In this document: piece after piece, positions 35,334-44,165 of the stretch | How the letters are laid out: each line of letters begins with the position of its first letter | Numbering within the stretch: the stretch's first letter is position 1 | Source of the DNA: Shinella curvata | Lineage (GTDB): Bacteria > Pseudomonadota > Alphaproteobacteria > Rhizobiales > Rhizobiaceae | DNA: 64,000 nt | Reading direction: 5' to 3' | Assembly (NCBI RefSeq): GCF_022899935.1 | Contig: NZ_JALJCJ010000010.1 | Coordinates: 51,939-115,938, forward strand | Program-made: the position numbers and the translations under genes | Notes under the pieces: generated by a model | Told to the model about the DNA's origin: nothing | The model's input: the letters and a program-made list of their open reading frames with translations, nothing else | Database searches by the model: none

Positions 35334-35827
35334 TCACGACACCGCGAGTTTAAACAGCAGGGTCGTGACCAATTTCGCGGAATCTGGTTCGATAGACGGG
35401 TTGTTGTCGTGGACCTCGAGCCGAGAAGCGAACACGTCGCCATTTTCCGTGCTCCGGGCGTCCCACCGCAGACCCTTTTCTTTCGCCCATCCGACAAGCA
35501 TAGCCGTTGCGTCGTAAAGGCCGTCATAGGGACCGGTATATGTCATGCTCGCATAGCGGCCGGCGGGAAGCACGCCGTTCACTAGCCGGCCGATAGAGGG
35601 ACAAGGGCATCTGTCGTCATACCCACCTCGATCTCAAGGCGTGGCATGTCGACAACGTTGAATTTGATGAATTCCACACCGTCAGGTTCAACGCCGGCTT
35701 GCGCGAACGCCTCGAATAGCTCTTCGAAAGCGGGGTCCACCTCCTGGCCAAATGGGATAACCACGGGCAGCCGGACCGCAACGTAGCTCTTCGGTCCCCA
35801 CTCAACAATTTCTGGCATCGTCAGCAT
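35334..35827 (-). pseudogene. GyrI-like effector-binding protein, split by a frameshift
   Basis: Two frames make up one GyrI-like (SRPBCC / bacterial effector-binding) protein. The first, 35827-35582, reads MPEIVEWGPKSYVAVRLPVV to the middle of the fold; the second, 35582-35334, reads VLPAGRYASMTYTGPYDGLYDA to the C-terminus. They meet at TAGTG, where one missing base before the GTG would turn GGC TA into GGC TTA and give one chain of about 163 residues. The proteins of this family bind small drugs or DNA gyrase. The gene is probably inactive, unless the overlapping stop/start lets two halves be made and assemble. Confidence 0.72.
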
Positions 35828-35997
35828 GATTGTCTCCTTTCGTCAGCTAAGGACGAAGGCGTGCCCTCTCATCCGACATGGGCGCCGAATATATCTCATG
35901 GCATCTTGGCGCCGTTTGGAGCGGAAGCGCACAATCTCATCTTGCCCTGCATCTTTTTGCCTGTCGGTGCGTTCCGTTGCATCAAGTAGGGGGAAAC

Positions 35998-36258
35998 ATG
36001 TTCAGCAACCAGATCGCATCAACACACCAGGTGTCCGTGCTAAACGAAACCAATAAGCAGGAGCCGGTAGAAACTGCACAGGATCGGCTGCCGATTGTCT
36101 GTGTCATGCGCACCGCTTTAGAGCGAGAAGTGACGTTTAAACGAAGTTCGGAAATCGCGCGGAAATCGATGACCGAGGAGCGTCGCCGGTGTGATGAAAG
36201 ATACGAACGCCTTCGCCTAGCAAGATTGCAGGCCGAGCAACAGCAACGTCAGCTGTAA
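35998..36258 (+). CDS. Small hypothetical protein with charged helical C-terminus
   Basis: The ATG at 35998 follows AGGGGGAAAC, giving 86 residues. The first part is polar (QIASTHQVSVLNETNKQ), the last 35 residues are a highly charged Arg/Glu/Gln helix (ERRRCDERYERLRLARLQAE). I recognise no family. An upstream in-frame extension to 35878 has no ribosome site. Confidence 0.45.
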   Translation: MFSNQIASTHQVSVLNETNKQEPVETAQDRLPIVCVMRTALEREVTFKRSSEIARKSMTEERRRCDERYERLRLARLQAEQQQRQL

Positions 36259-36423
36259 GCATTCTCTTTGAATGCAAAAGCTTGGGACAGCAGCCACTGG
36301 AGGCCTCAAAGGCCCGCAGCCTTCGTAAGGTTGAAACGGAAGCGGTCAGGCCGGCGATGGTACGTTGCGCGCCTCTAGATATGAGGGTCTATAAGGGGCT
36401 GAGGGTCTTGGAACATCCTATAA

Positions 36424-36732
36424 CATCCTGGCAGCTCGCCCGGTCCGACGTGTGGCGCTGTTGTAATAGCTCGAAGCCTGCTGAACCGAGCGATGACGGG
36501 ACTGCTCCATCGCTTCAGGCAGGGGAACGCCGCGGTTCGCCGCCTCGATGAGGTAGCCGGATCGCAGGCCATGCGCCGGGTAGTCTCCCGGCTCCAGTCC
36601 TGCCATGGCGACACGCTGCTTGATGATCGCATTGATCGACTGCGGGTCGAGCGTACGGCGTGAGACCGTTCCCCATCGACCGATCGCCCGAAACACGCTG
36701 CCACTCTCGATCTTCGCAGCCGCAATCCAGGC
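36424..36732 (-). pseudogene. C-terminal fragment of a tyrosine recombinase
   Basis: This stretch encodes the last third of the recombinase found whole at 44166-45311, with the same HGLRSGYL and SRHRSVQQASSYYN catalytic motifs, but no N-terminal part. The DNA aligns base for base with 44175-44483 (constant offset 7751), with scattered substitutions. The match ends abruptly near 36732, where a LacI-type fragment begins on the other strand. It is a relic of a second integrase gene. Confidence 0.85.
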
Positions 36733-36740
36733 TCTGTCGC

Positions 36741-37040
36741 TTTCCAACCCTCCCAACAGCGATCTTCTGTCAGAATGACAAGATGGCGATGGGCTGTTTC
36801 ATGGCGATTGGCGAAGGCGGCCTGCGCATCCCGCGGGACATCTCTGTCGTTGGCTACGATGATGACGAGCTGTCGCGTCATCTAAGGCCACAGTTGACGA
36901 CCCTCGAGCTTCCGCATCGGCCCACGGGTGCCTGGGCCATCGAGCACCTTGCGCTCAAGCCCGAAGCACGGCGCGCCGGCGTTCATAAGGTGGCGTGCAC
37001 GTCCGTATCGCGCGGCTCGATAGATCGAGAGCCAGCCTGA
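36741..37040 (+). pseudogene. C-terminal fragment of a LacI-family regulator
   Basis: The frame reads TAIFCQNDKMAMGCFMAIGE, then GLRIPRDISVVGYDDDEL and LTTLELPHRPTGAWAIEHL, the C-terminal ligand-binding half of LacI/GalR regulators. The DNA-binding domain and first half are missing; upstream, the sequence changes directly to the recombinase fragment on the opposite strand. It marks one edge of a rearrangement. Confidence 0.82.
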
Positions 37041-37065
37041 CACGACGCCCTGCTTGACAAATCAC

Positions 37066-39528
37066 CTAGCCGTCAATCACGTGACGCACCTTCTGCGCCA
37101 GCTGCTCCAGGCTGAATGGCTTTTGCAGCAGGTGCGTGCCCGGATCCAGGACGCCGTTATGCACGACTGCGTTGCGTGTGTAGCCGGTCGTGTAGAGGAC
37201 CCTCAGTCCGGCGACCTTTTCCAAGGCGAGTACCGCGAGTTCCCGACCCGTCATTTCCGGCATGACGACATCGGTGAACAGCAGCGCGGGTTTCATGCCG
37301 GCTTCCAGCAGGGCAATCGCCGCCGCCCCGCTCGATGCCGCCGCAACCTCATAGCCGAGCTCGCGCAGAGCCTCTACAGAGAAGTGACGGACGCGCTCGT
37401 CATCTTCGACGACAAGAACGAGTTCACCCCGCATGCCGCGTGCCAACTCGCCGCTCGCCGGCGATTTCTCATTCGTCTCAGCCTCGCCATAGTGCCGAGG
37501 CAGGTACAATTTCACGGTCGTTCCGTGTCCCAGCTCAGAATAGATTTTAACATGTCCACCGGATTGGCGCACGAAGCCGAAGACTTGGCTGAGGCCAAGA
37601 CCCGAGCCCTTGCCGACATCCTTCGTTGTGAAAAACGGATCGAAGGCTTTCGTCAAAGTATCCTTGCTCATTCCCGTGCCGGTATCGGTGACCGCGATCA
37701 TAACATATTGACCAACGGCCATCGAATGCTCCTGGGCGTAGTCCTCGGCAATGAACGTGTTGGCGGTCTCCACGGTAAGGCGCCCGCCATTCGGCATCGC
37801 GTCCCGTCCGTTGACGGCGAGATTGAGGATGGCATTCTCCAACTGACTGACATCGGCGTTGATGCGCCAAAGGCCCGCGGCCAGAACGGTTTCGACCTTG
37901 ACCTGCTCGCCCAGCGCGCGCGTCATCAATTCACTCATCCCGGCGACCATCCGGTTCGGCTCGATGACCTTTGGTTGAAGCGGCTGGCGTCTGGAGAACG
38001 CAAGCAGACGCTGCGTAAGCGCTGCGGCGCGATTTGCCCCATCCTTGGCGGCCTCGATATAGCGGCCAAGATCGGTTTCCCCGCGCGCGAGCCGGCGTTC
38101 GAGCAGGTTCATTGCTCCGAGGATGACGGCGAGCATGTTGTTGAAGTCGTGCGCTACACCTCCGGTAAGCTGGCCGACAGCCTCCATCTTCTGCGCTTGC
38201 CGAAGCTGCGCCTCGGCCTCCATCAGCCGGTCTGTGCGCTGGCGCACCTCCTGCTCGAGCTCTTCGCGCGACCGGGCAAGCACTTCGCGGGCGTCGACGA
38301 TCTCCTGTATGTCCGTGCAGGACCCAAACCAGCGCGTGATCGCGCCGTCCTCATTGCGGACAGCCTGCGCGCGGCCAAGCACCCATCGGTACTCTCCGCT
38401 CCGATGCCGAAGGCGATATTCGATGTGGTAGGGTTGTCCCGTGTCGAGGCTGTGCCGCCACACGGACCATGCGCGGTCCCGGTCCTCGGGGTGAAACATC
38501 CCCGCCCAGCCTTCGCCATCGGTCGAGCCCGAGGGGACGCCAGTGAAATCGTACCAGCGCTGGTTATAATAATCATGGTAGCCATCCGGCGTCGTCGACC
38601 AGAGCATCTGGTCAATGGAGTTGGTGATGGCGCGCAGCCGCTCCTCGCTGTCGCGCAAGGCCGCCTCCGCGTTCTTACGCTCGGTGATATCAAAGCTGAC
38701 GCCTGGAAATCTCAGCGGCATCCCGTCCGGCGCCAGCGTCGGCCGCCCCTCTGCGATGACCCACCGGTAGCCGCCATCGGCCTGGACGAGCCTGTATTCC
38801 TGCGAAAAGATCCCGCCATCCTTCAAAACCGCAGCGATCGCTTTTGCCACGGCGCCAAAATCCTCGGGGTGAATGGCGGTGAAGAAATCGGCGATAGGCG
38901 CGCCGGCGGCGGCTTTGTCACGCGCGACGCCGTAAAGCTTGGCGAAGCGTGCGTCGGCCACTACCCGATCGTTGGGAACATCCCAATCCCAGGTTCCGAT
39001 CGTGTCAGACGCGCCAAGGGCATATTCGAGCCGTTCCTCGCTCGCACGCAATGCCCGCTCGGCCGATAGGCGCGCGGTCGTCTCATTGCCCTGATTGAAT
39101 ATGCCAAGGACTTCGCCATCGCGCCCGAAGATCGGTGCGAAACTATAGTCCCAATGGGTCTGTTGTATCCGGCCGCCACGCTGCATGGGCAGCATCTGGT
39201 CGGCGACGGAAAAGCCCTGACCCGTCCGGAATACGGCGACAAGTTGCGGTTCGATCACATGCCAGATGTCGGCCCAAACGTCGCGAGCGGGGCGACCCAG
39301 GGCCCAGGGATGTTTCTCACCTGCAATCGGCGCCCAGGCATCGTTGTACAGAAGGCGCAGATCATCACCCCAATAAAGGGCTGTCGGAAGCGTCGTGTTC
39401 AGACACAGGCTGAGTGCCATCTTCAATTCCGCCGACCAATCAGCCCGCGCGCCAAAAGCCGTTGCTTCCCAGTCGATCGCTTGAATGCGCTGGCTCATCT
39501 CGCTGGTAACGTTGGGCGTAAGGGTCAT
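37066..39528 (-). CDS. PAS-containing hybrid sensor histidine kinase with C-terminal receiver
   Basis: The 820-residue protein has three PAS-like regions (about residues 30-165, 180-290 and 300-420), a coiled linker, a HisKA domain with GGVAHDFNNML (phospho-His), a HATPase domain with an N-box (NAILNLAVNGRDAM), DTGTGM and GSGLGLS, and a C-terminal receiver (about 700-820) with the phospho-Asp in LLFTDVVMPEMTG and KPF. No membrane segments are seen, so it is a cytoplasmic sensor. The first PAS resembles that of the HWE kinase at 40.4-42.2 kb. It lies 172 bases after a single-domain receiver gene, with a terminator between, so it is transcribed on its own. Confidence 0.9.
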   Translation of the reverse strand: MTLTPNVTSEMSQRIQAIDWEATAFGARADWSAELKMALSLCLNTTLPTALYWGDDLRLLYNDAWAPIAGEKHPWALGRPARDVWADIWHVIEPQLVAVFRTGQGFSVADQMLPMQRGGRIQQTHWDYSFAPIFGRDGEVLGIFNQGNETTARLSAERALRASEERLEYALGASDTIGTWDWDVPNDRVVADARFAKLYGVARDKAAAGAPIADFFTAIHPEDFGAVAKAIAAVLKDGGIFSQEYRLVQADGGYRWVIAEGRPTLAPDGMPLRFPGVSFDITERKNAEAALRDSEERLRAITNSIDQMLWSTTPDGYHDYYNQRWYDFTGVPSGSTDGEGWAGMFHPEDRDRAWSVWRHSLDTGQPYHIEYRLRHRSGEYRWVLGRAQAVRNEDGAITRWFGSCTDIQEIVDAREVLARSREELEQEVRQRTDRLMEAEAQLRQAQKMEAVGQLTGGVAHDFNNMLAVILGAMNLLERRLARGETDLGRYIEAAKDGANRAAALTQRLLAFSRRQPLQPKVIEPNRMVAGMSELMTRALGEQVKVETVLAAGLWRINADVSQLENAILNLAVNGRDAMPNGGRLTVETANTFIAEDYAQEHSMAVGQYVMIAVTDTGTGMSKDTLTKAFDPFFTTKDVGKGSGLGLSQVFGFVRQSGGHVKIYSELGHGTTVKLYLPRHYGEAETNEKSPASGELARGMRGELVLVVEDDERVRHFSVEALRELGYEVAAASSGAAAIALLEAGMKPALLFTDVVMPEMTGRELAVLALEKVAGLRVLYTTGYTRNAVVHNGVLDPGTHLLQKPFSLEQLAQKVRHVIDG

Positions 39529-39628
39529 CTTGCCATTTCTCGAGGTGTCGCAGGCCTATATGGGGAGGGCGGATGAATTGGAAAGTGGGATAAGCCTGTG
39601 AAAGTTTTCAAAAAATAGAAAGGGAAAT

Positions 39629-39656
39629 ATCAGGGGAAACAGTGGCCTCCCCTGAT
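39629..39656 (-). terminator. Terminator of the receiver gene
   Basis: ATCAGGGGA and TCCCCTGAT are exact 9-bp arms around a 10-base loop; on the minus strand the stem is followed by a T-rich stretch (39628-39606, including a six-T run). It ends the response-regulator transcript before the hybrid kinase gene. Confidence 0.75.
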
Positions 39657-39700
39657 TCCGCGCGCGCTTCTTAACGAACGGCACGCTGGTGCATGGGCTG

Positions 39701-40105
39701 CTACGAGGCCGTACGTCGCATCGTCCGTTCGGCGTTTTTGTCGGTGATCTGGCGCTCGAGTTCGCCAATCACATGGTCCAAATCATAGGGTTTGGCGAAG
39801 ACGCGGCTGGGGACGGCCAGATCTGCTTCTCGCAGGTCGCTTCGACCCGACACCACGATTGTTGCCGCCGCAGGGCGGCAATTGCTGAACAACTCCAGCA
39901 AATCAAGCCCGCTTAACCCACCCGGGAGATCCACGTCGGTTATCAATCCGTCGATTTCTGCATGCTTTGCAATCTGGCCGATCGCCTCGAGCACACTTGC
40001 TGCCGCAAGCACGCGATAGCCTTCATCCTGCAACGCTTCGCTCAGGATGATGCGAAGGAGCGTCTCGTCTTCGACGATGAGAATAGTTTGCTGGGACATA
40101 GACAT
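39701..40105 (-). CDS. Single-domain response regulator (receiver)
   Basis: The 134-residue product is a CheY-like receiver only: acidic pocket VEDE near residue 11, phospho-Asp in LITDVDLPGG, Ser in VVSGRSD and Lys in FAKPYDLDHV. The ATG at 40105 has GGAG 6 bases upstream; a TTG one codon earlier is a poorer choice. It could accept phosphate from the hybrid kinase or the HWE kinase on either side and pass on the signal by protein contact, as it has no output domain. Confidence 0.88.
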   Translation of the reverse strand: MSMSQQTILIVEDETLLRIILSEALQDEGYRVLAAASVLEAIGQIAKHAEIDGLITDVDLPGGLSGLDLLELFSNCRPAAATIVVSGRSDLREADLAVPSRVFAKPYDLDHVIGELERQITDKNAERTMRRTAS

Positions 40106-40178
40106 CAATATCTCCAGTTCGTTGGCTCACACCGAACATGCACCCCCTGGAATTTTGCCCATCCCCAAGGCCAGTCTT

Positions 40179-40208
40179 TGCAAACAAACTTAATAAAATG
40201 CAAACAAA
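40179..40208. repeat. Direct repeat TGCAAACAAA x2, 20-base period
   Basis: TGCAAACAAA occurs at 40179-40188 and 40199-40208, two helical turns apart, about 75-100 bases upstream of the receiver gene start. Phased repeats in a promoter region suggest a regulator site. No regulator is assigned. Confidence 0.35.
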
Positions 40209-40397
40209 GTCGCCGGGCTGGTCCGAGGCGCTTCCAAAACCCTCGTTCGGTCCGTGTCTGGTCGCGAGAACGCATCGATGGCGCCACATCGTGTCGCAGA
40301 TTCAAGCCGGATCGCACGCTTGCACGGCGCAGGCATGAAGGATGCATCGACCGCGCGACGCCGGACTTTGCCAAACTAGGCCCAGCGCGACGCCGTC

Positions 40398-42227
40398 CTA
40401 GTCCATTTGAATTTGCGACATATCCGCCTTGATGATGCACGTCACACCGGTCTCCTCATAGGAGAGATGCGCGCTTCCTCTCAGCTCTGCCGCCAGAAGC
40501 CGTTCGACGAGCAAGGTTCCAAAGCCCTTTCGTGTGGGAGGGGTCACGGCAGGTCCGTCCGTCTCCTTCCAGGTGATTTCGAGGAGGGAGCCGACTGTCG
40601 GATCGTAACGCCATGAGATGGCGATCCGTCCTTCCGTTACAGACAATGCGCCGTACTTCGCCGCGTTTGTCGCGAGCTCGTGGAGCGCAAGGGACAGGGA
40701 GACGACGGCCTTGGGTGGCAGGGGAACGCTTGGGCCATCTATGCGAAAGGCTTCTGCCGGATATGGCGATATGGCCTGTTTGATGACCGCCTTTAGATCG
40801 GCGTTTTGCCAGTCACCATGAACGAGGAGATCCTGCGCTCGACTGAGCGACCCGATGCGGCTGGTAAAGGCTTCGATATCAGCCTTGTTGGCGTTGTCGC
40901 GGCCAATCGTTTGCCTGGCAACGGCGATGACCGTGGCAAGAGTGTTCTTGACGCGGTGGTTCATCTCATTGACCAGCACGGTCTGCAAACGCTCGGCATC
41001 CTTGCGAACCGTGATGTCGTGGGTCAGCTTGGAAGCGCCGACGACACGATCGCTGGCGTCGTGAATAGGCGACACGCTGAGAAGGACCTCGACAGGCTGA
41101 CCATCCCTGCGAAGACGCACAGTCTCGTAAGGTTCAACGATACGACCTGCCCTGATCTGCCGGAGGATCGTCGGCTCCTCATCCTTTCGGTCCTCGGGAA
41201 CCAGCATGAGGACCGATCGGCCAACAGCCTGACTTTCCGAATATCCATAGAGCCTTTCCGCCGCAGCGTTCCAACTGGTAATCGTCATGTCCAGATCGAT
41301 TCCAAGGATCGCGTCATTGGAGGACGCAATCATCGACGCCAGGTGTTTCTCGATTTCCTGGGCATGCTTGCGCGCTCCAATATCGATGGATATCGCCACG
41401 GCTTGCGCAATCTTGCCGTGTTCATCCCTGATCGCGGACACCGAATTCAAAACCCAAACCAGGCTACCATCGCTGCGGACGTAGCGCTTCTCGATCTCGA
41501 AACTCTCGCCTGTTGCCGACAGGCGGTCGAACAGATATTCGTTGTCCGGCAGGTCTTCGGGGAAAGTAATGTCCTGCATGCGTGTCCCGATCAGCGTCTC
41601 CTTCCGCCGGCCAACGATGTCGCAATAGCGCTCGTTGACGCTGATCAGTCTTCCAGACAAGTCGCCGACGGCGATGCCGGCGGCCGACTGCGCGAAAACG
41701 GCGCGGAGGCGCTCCTCGCTTTCTCGCATAGCGGCATCCGCCTTCACGCGGGATGTCGTTTCGTTGACGATGCAGAACACACCCCGCACCACGCGGTCCT
41801 GATCACGAACCGGGGAATACGAGATGTCGAAATAGACTGTTTCAGGATATCCGTGCCGCTCGATATGGAAGGGCCTGTCCTTGGCTGCCACGGTCTCACC
41901 GCGATCGAGAACGCGTTTAAGGAGAGGCTCCAGATCGTCCCAGAGTTCCGTCCAGTATTCCCGCGCGGGGCGGCCGAATGCGCGGGGGTGTTTGTCACCT
42001 ATGGTCGGGGCATAGACATCGTTGTAGAGGGCGACAAACGCTGGTCCCCAGAACATGACAATCTGGGCTTGCGAGGGGATCATGATATTAATGGCGGCGT
42101 GGAGACAGGCCGGCCACTGTGTCCTTGGACCAAGCGGACTGGATGACCAGTTCACCGTATCGAGGAGTATGCTCACGGATTGCCCGCTGGAAGGCGGCTT
42201 CTCCATTTCAGACCCTTGTTCCCGCAT
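40398..42227 (-). CDS. HWE-family sensor histidine kinase with three PAS domains
   Basis: The 609-residue protein has three PAS-type regions (about 20-165, 175-295 and 300-415), then an HWE kinase core: phospho-His in NEMNHRVKNTLATV, N-box HELATNAAKYGAL, ITWKETDGP and the GFGTLLVERLL end. HWE kinases are common in Rhizobiales, often in general stress and light pathways. No membrane segments are visible. The N-terminal PAS (FVALYNDVYAPTIGDKHP) resembles that of the 820-residue kinase, so the two may sense related signals. It is divergent from the LOV kinase gene. Confidence 0.9.
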   Translation of the reverse strand: MREQGSEMEKPPSSGQSVSILLDTVNWSSSPLGPRTQWPACLHAAINIMIPSQAQIVMFWGPAFVALYNDVYAPTIGDKHPRAFGRPAREYWTELWDDLEPLLKRVLDRGETVAAKDRPFHIERHGYPETVYFDISYSPVRDQDRVVRGVFCIVNETTSRVKADAAMRESEERLRAVFAQSAAGIAVGDLSGRLISVNERYCDIVGRRKETLIGTRMQDITFPEDLPDNEYLFDRLSATGESFEIEKRYVRSDGSLVWVLNSVSAIRDEHGKIAQAVAISIDIGARKHAQEIEKHLASMIASSNDAILGIDLDMTITSWNAAAERLYGYSESQAVGRSVLMLVPEDRKDEEPTILRQIRAGRIVEPYETVRLRRDGQPVEVLLSVSPIHDASDRVVGASKLTHDITVRKDAERLQTVLVNEMNHRVKNTLATVIAVARQTIGRDNANKADIEAFTSRIGSLSRAQDLLVHGDWQNADLKAVIKQAISPYPAEAFRIDGPSVPLPPKAVVSLSLALHELATNAAKYGALSVTEGRIAISWRYDPTVGSLLEITWKETDGPAVTPPTRKGFGTLLVERLLAAELRGSAHLSYEETGVTCIIKADMSQIQMD

Positions 42228-42404
42228 AACTTACAAACATCTTGCCGACCGCTTCATGCCGATGAAAGAGTATAGCAGTTCGGCTGCTCGACAAGGGGCT
42301 ACATGAGGCTGAATGCGCCCGCGTCACGATAAGGTTTTTTCTCAGCCGCAAGACTTCCTGAATGGAACCCCTACGCTATTTTGCCATTGTGCAGGCTAAC
42401 CTGA

Positions 42405-43523
42405 GTGGAACAGTCGAAGATGAGCGAAGACAAAGTCAGCGACGCGCGCGATGCTGGCGACCGCCTTGTTGCATCGCATCCTTCCGAGGATCCGTTCGCA
42501 GCTGCCTTCAAGGCAACGCGGATGCCGATGCTAATTACCGATCCGCGGCAAGATGATAACCCCATCATCTTCTCGAACCGTGCGTTCACGGAGCTGACAG
42601 GCTACAGTCAGCAGGAACTGATCGGTCGCAATTGCAGGATCCTTCAGGGTCCTGCCACCGACAAAGCCGCGATTGCAATGATACGGGACGCTGTCCAGCA
42701 TCAACACGATGTTGCTGTCGATATCCTCAACTACAGAAAGGATGGCAGCACGTTCTGGAACGCGTTGTTCGTCAGCCCTGTACGCGACCGCGATGGGACG
42801 GTGATCTACTTCTTCGCGTCGCAGCTCGATTTCACCAACATAAAGAGCAAGCAAGCCGAACTCGCCAAGGCCCGCCATGAGGCTGAACAGGAGGTGGCGC
42901 GCCGCACCGCCGAGCTCAGCGACGCCCTCAGTGTGAAGACGGAACTCGTTCACGAGGTCGATCACAGGGTTAAGAACAATCTGTTGACGATCGCGTCGAT
43001 TATCAAATTGCAGATGCGGATGACCGCCGATCATACAGTTGAGCGTACCTTGAAATCTGTGCTGGATCGTGTCGAGGCACTCAGCACCGTCCAGCGTAAG
43101 CTCCTCAACGATGAAAGACTTGGCCATTTCGACGTTGCGGATTTCGGTCACGACTTGGTGACCGATATTGTCGGATCATTAAAACGGCCAGACATCGTTC
43201 TGACGACCGATCTGCGACCAGTGACGGTCTCGGCCTCGAAAGCCTCTCCACTTGCCCTCATCATCAACGAACTGCTGGGAGACGCCGTGCGGCGCGGATT
43301 GAGTGATGGGGGTGGCGAAATTCATCTCGAGATCCGCAGGCTGAACGGGCACTTCCTGATACGCGTTGTCGATACGGTCACACCCGTCGAGGGGGATAAC
43401 GAGCAGAGCGCGTTCAGTCAGGCCATGCTCGATGCCTCCTTGCGCCAGCTTCGAGCCACGATCGAGCGGAGTATCCAGGGTCATCGGACCGAGGTTAGCG
43501 TTACGCTGCCGGTTGAAGATTAG
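42405..43523 (+). CDS. LOV-domain blue-light sensor histidine kinase
   Basis: Residues 25-145 are a LOV domain with the photoactive Cys77 in GRNCRILQG and the flavin-pocket segments NRAFTELTGYS and NYRKDGSTFWN. A coiled linker follows, then a HisKA_2-type core with H187 in HEVDHRVKNNLLT. The N-box (INELLGDAVRRG) is partly kept, but the usual DNG.G and GLGL boxes are replaced (VVDTVTPVEGD, no Gly loop), so ATP binding may be weakened. The start is a GTG at 42405 or the ATG at 42420; neither has a strong ribosome site. The receiver gene follows after 12 bases and is probably its partner. Confidence 0.88.
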   Translation: MEQSKMSEDKVSDARDAGDRLVASHPSEDPFAAAFKATRMPMLITDPRQDDNPIIFSNRAFTELTGYSQQELIGRNCRILQGPATDKAAIAMIRDAVQHQHDVAVDILNYRKDGSTFWNALFVSPVRDRDGTVIYFFASQLDFTNIKSKQAELAKARHEAEQEVARRTAELSDALSVKTELVHEVDHRVKNNLLTIASIIKLQMRMTADHTVERTLKSVLDRVEALSTVQRKLLNDERLGHFDVADFGHDLVTDIVGSLKRPDIVLTTDLRPVTVSASKASPLALIINELLGDAVRRGLSDGGGEIHLEIRRLNGHFLIRVVDTVTPVEGDNEQSAFSQAMLDASLRQLRATIERSIQGHRTEVSVTLPVED

Positions 43524-43535
43524 AAAGGAACGGCT

Positions 43536-43991
43536 TTGCGAACACTGATTGTGGAAGATGAAATGCTGCTCGCTCTGGAACTCGAGAGCGAAGTTGAGGC
43601 AAGCGGTCACCAGGTCATTGGCGTGGCAAGCGACTTTGCAGAAGCCGTCAAGCTTGTCGATGACGCCATGCCTGAATTCGCTTTCGTCGATATCCAGTTG
43701 CGCGATGGCCCGACCGGAATCGATATAGGTCGCCACCTCGCCTCTAAGGGAATTCCGTTTATCTTCGTTTCCGGCAATCTGAAGCGCATTCCGCACGACT
43801 TCGTTGGGGCGGTTGGCGCCATCGAAAAGCCCTACACCGTCAATGGCCTGCAAAATGCGCTCTCCTATGTCCATGAGTTGTTGGCCGGGGCGGGGTCACC
43901 GGTCCCACCACCGAGCCTGATAGTCCTTAATACAACAGCACCTGCGGAACACGAGAGTGGCGCGGAGCGAAACAGCGTAGCGGCCGGCTAG
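43536..43991 (+). CDS. Single-domain response regulator, partner of the LOV kinase
   Basis: The 151-residue product is a receiver: acidic pair in VEDEML, phospho-Asp in FAFVDIQLRDG, Ser in FVSGN and Lys in IEKPYT. It starts with TTG, with AAAGGAA 5-6 bases upstream, 12 bases after the LOV kinase. The tail after residue 120 is Pro/Ala-rich and carries no output domain. Gene order argues that it takes phosphate from the LOV kinase in response to blue light. Confidence 0.88.
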   Translation: MRTLIVEDEMLLALELESEVEASGHQVIGVASDFAEAVKLVDDAMPEFAFVDIQLRDGPTGIDIGRHLASKGIPFIFVSGNLKRIPHDFVGAVGAIEKPYTVNGLQNALSYVHELLAGAGSPVPPPSLIVLNTTAPAEHESGAERNSVAAG

Positions 43992-44165
43992 GCAGCTTGC
44001 TGGGCATTCGTTACCTTGATCGTGTGGGATGCTCATGATCGTGCCGGAGCTATCTGGACCGAGATACGTCGCAGCAAGCGCCGGCAAGCGGCCGCAAGGC
44101 GCGACGAACCAAGCCACGATCAACGTGAGTGTCAATGAGCATAGAGGTCTTTACGGAGCGATCCG

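Noticed and set aside
37054..39069. 671-residue plus-strand frame antisense to the hybrid kinase
   Set aside because: A mirror frame of a high-GC gene; the minus strand encodes a complete PAS-HisKA-HATPase-receiver protein.
40806..42146. 446-residue plus-strand frame antisense to the HWE kinase
   Set aside because: Same reason: shadow of a well-supported kinase gene.
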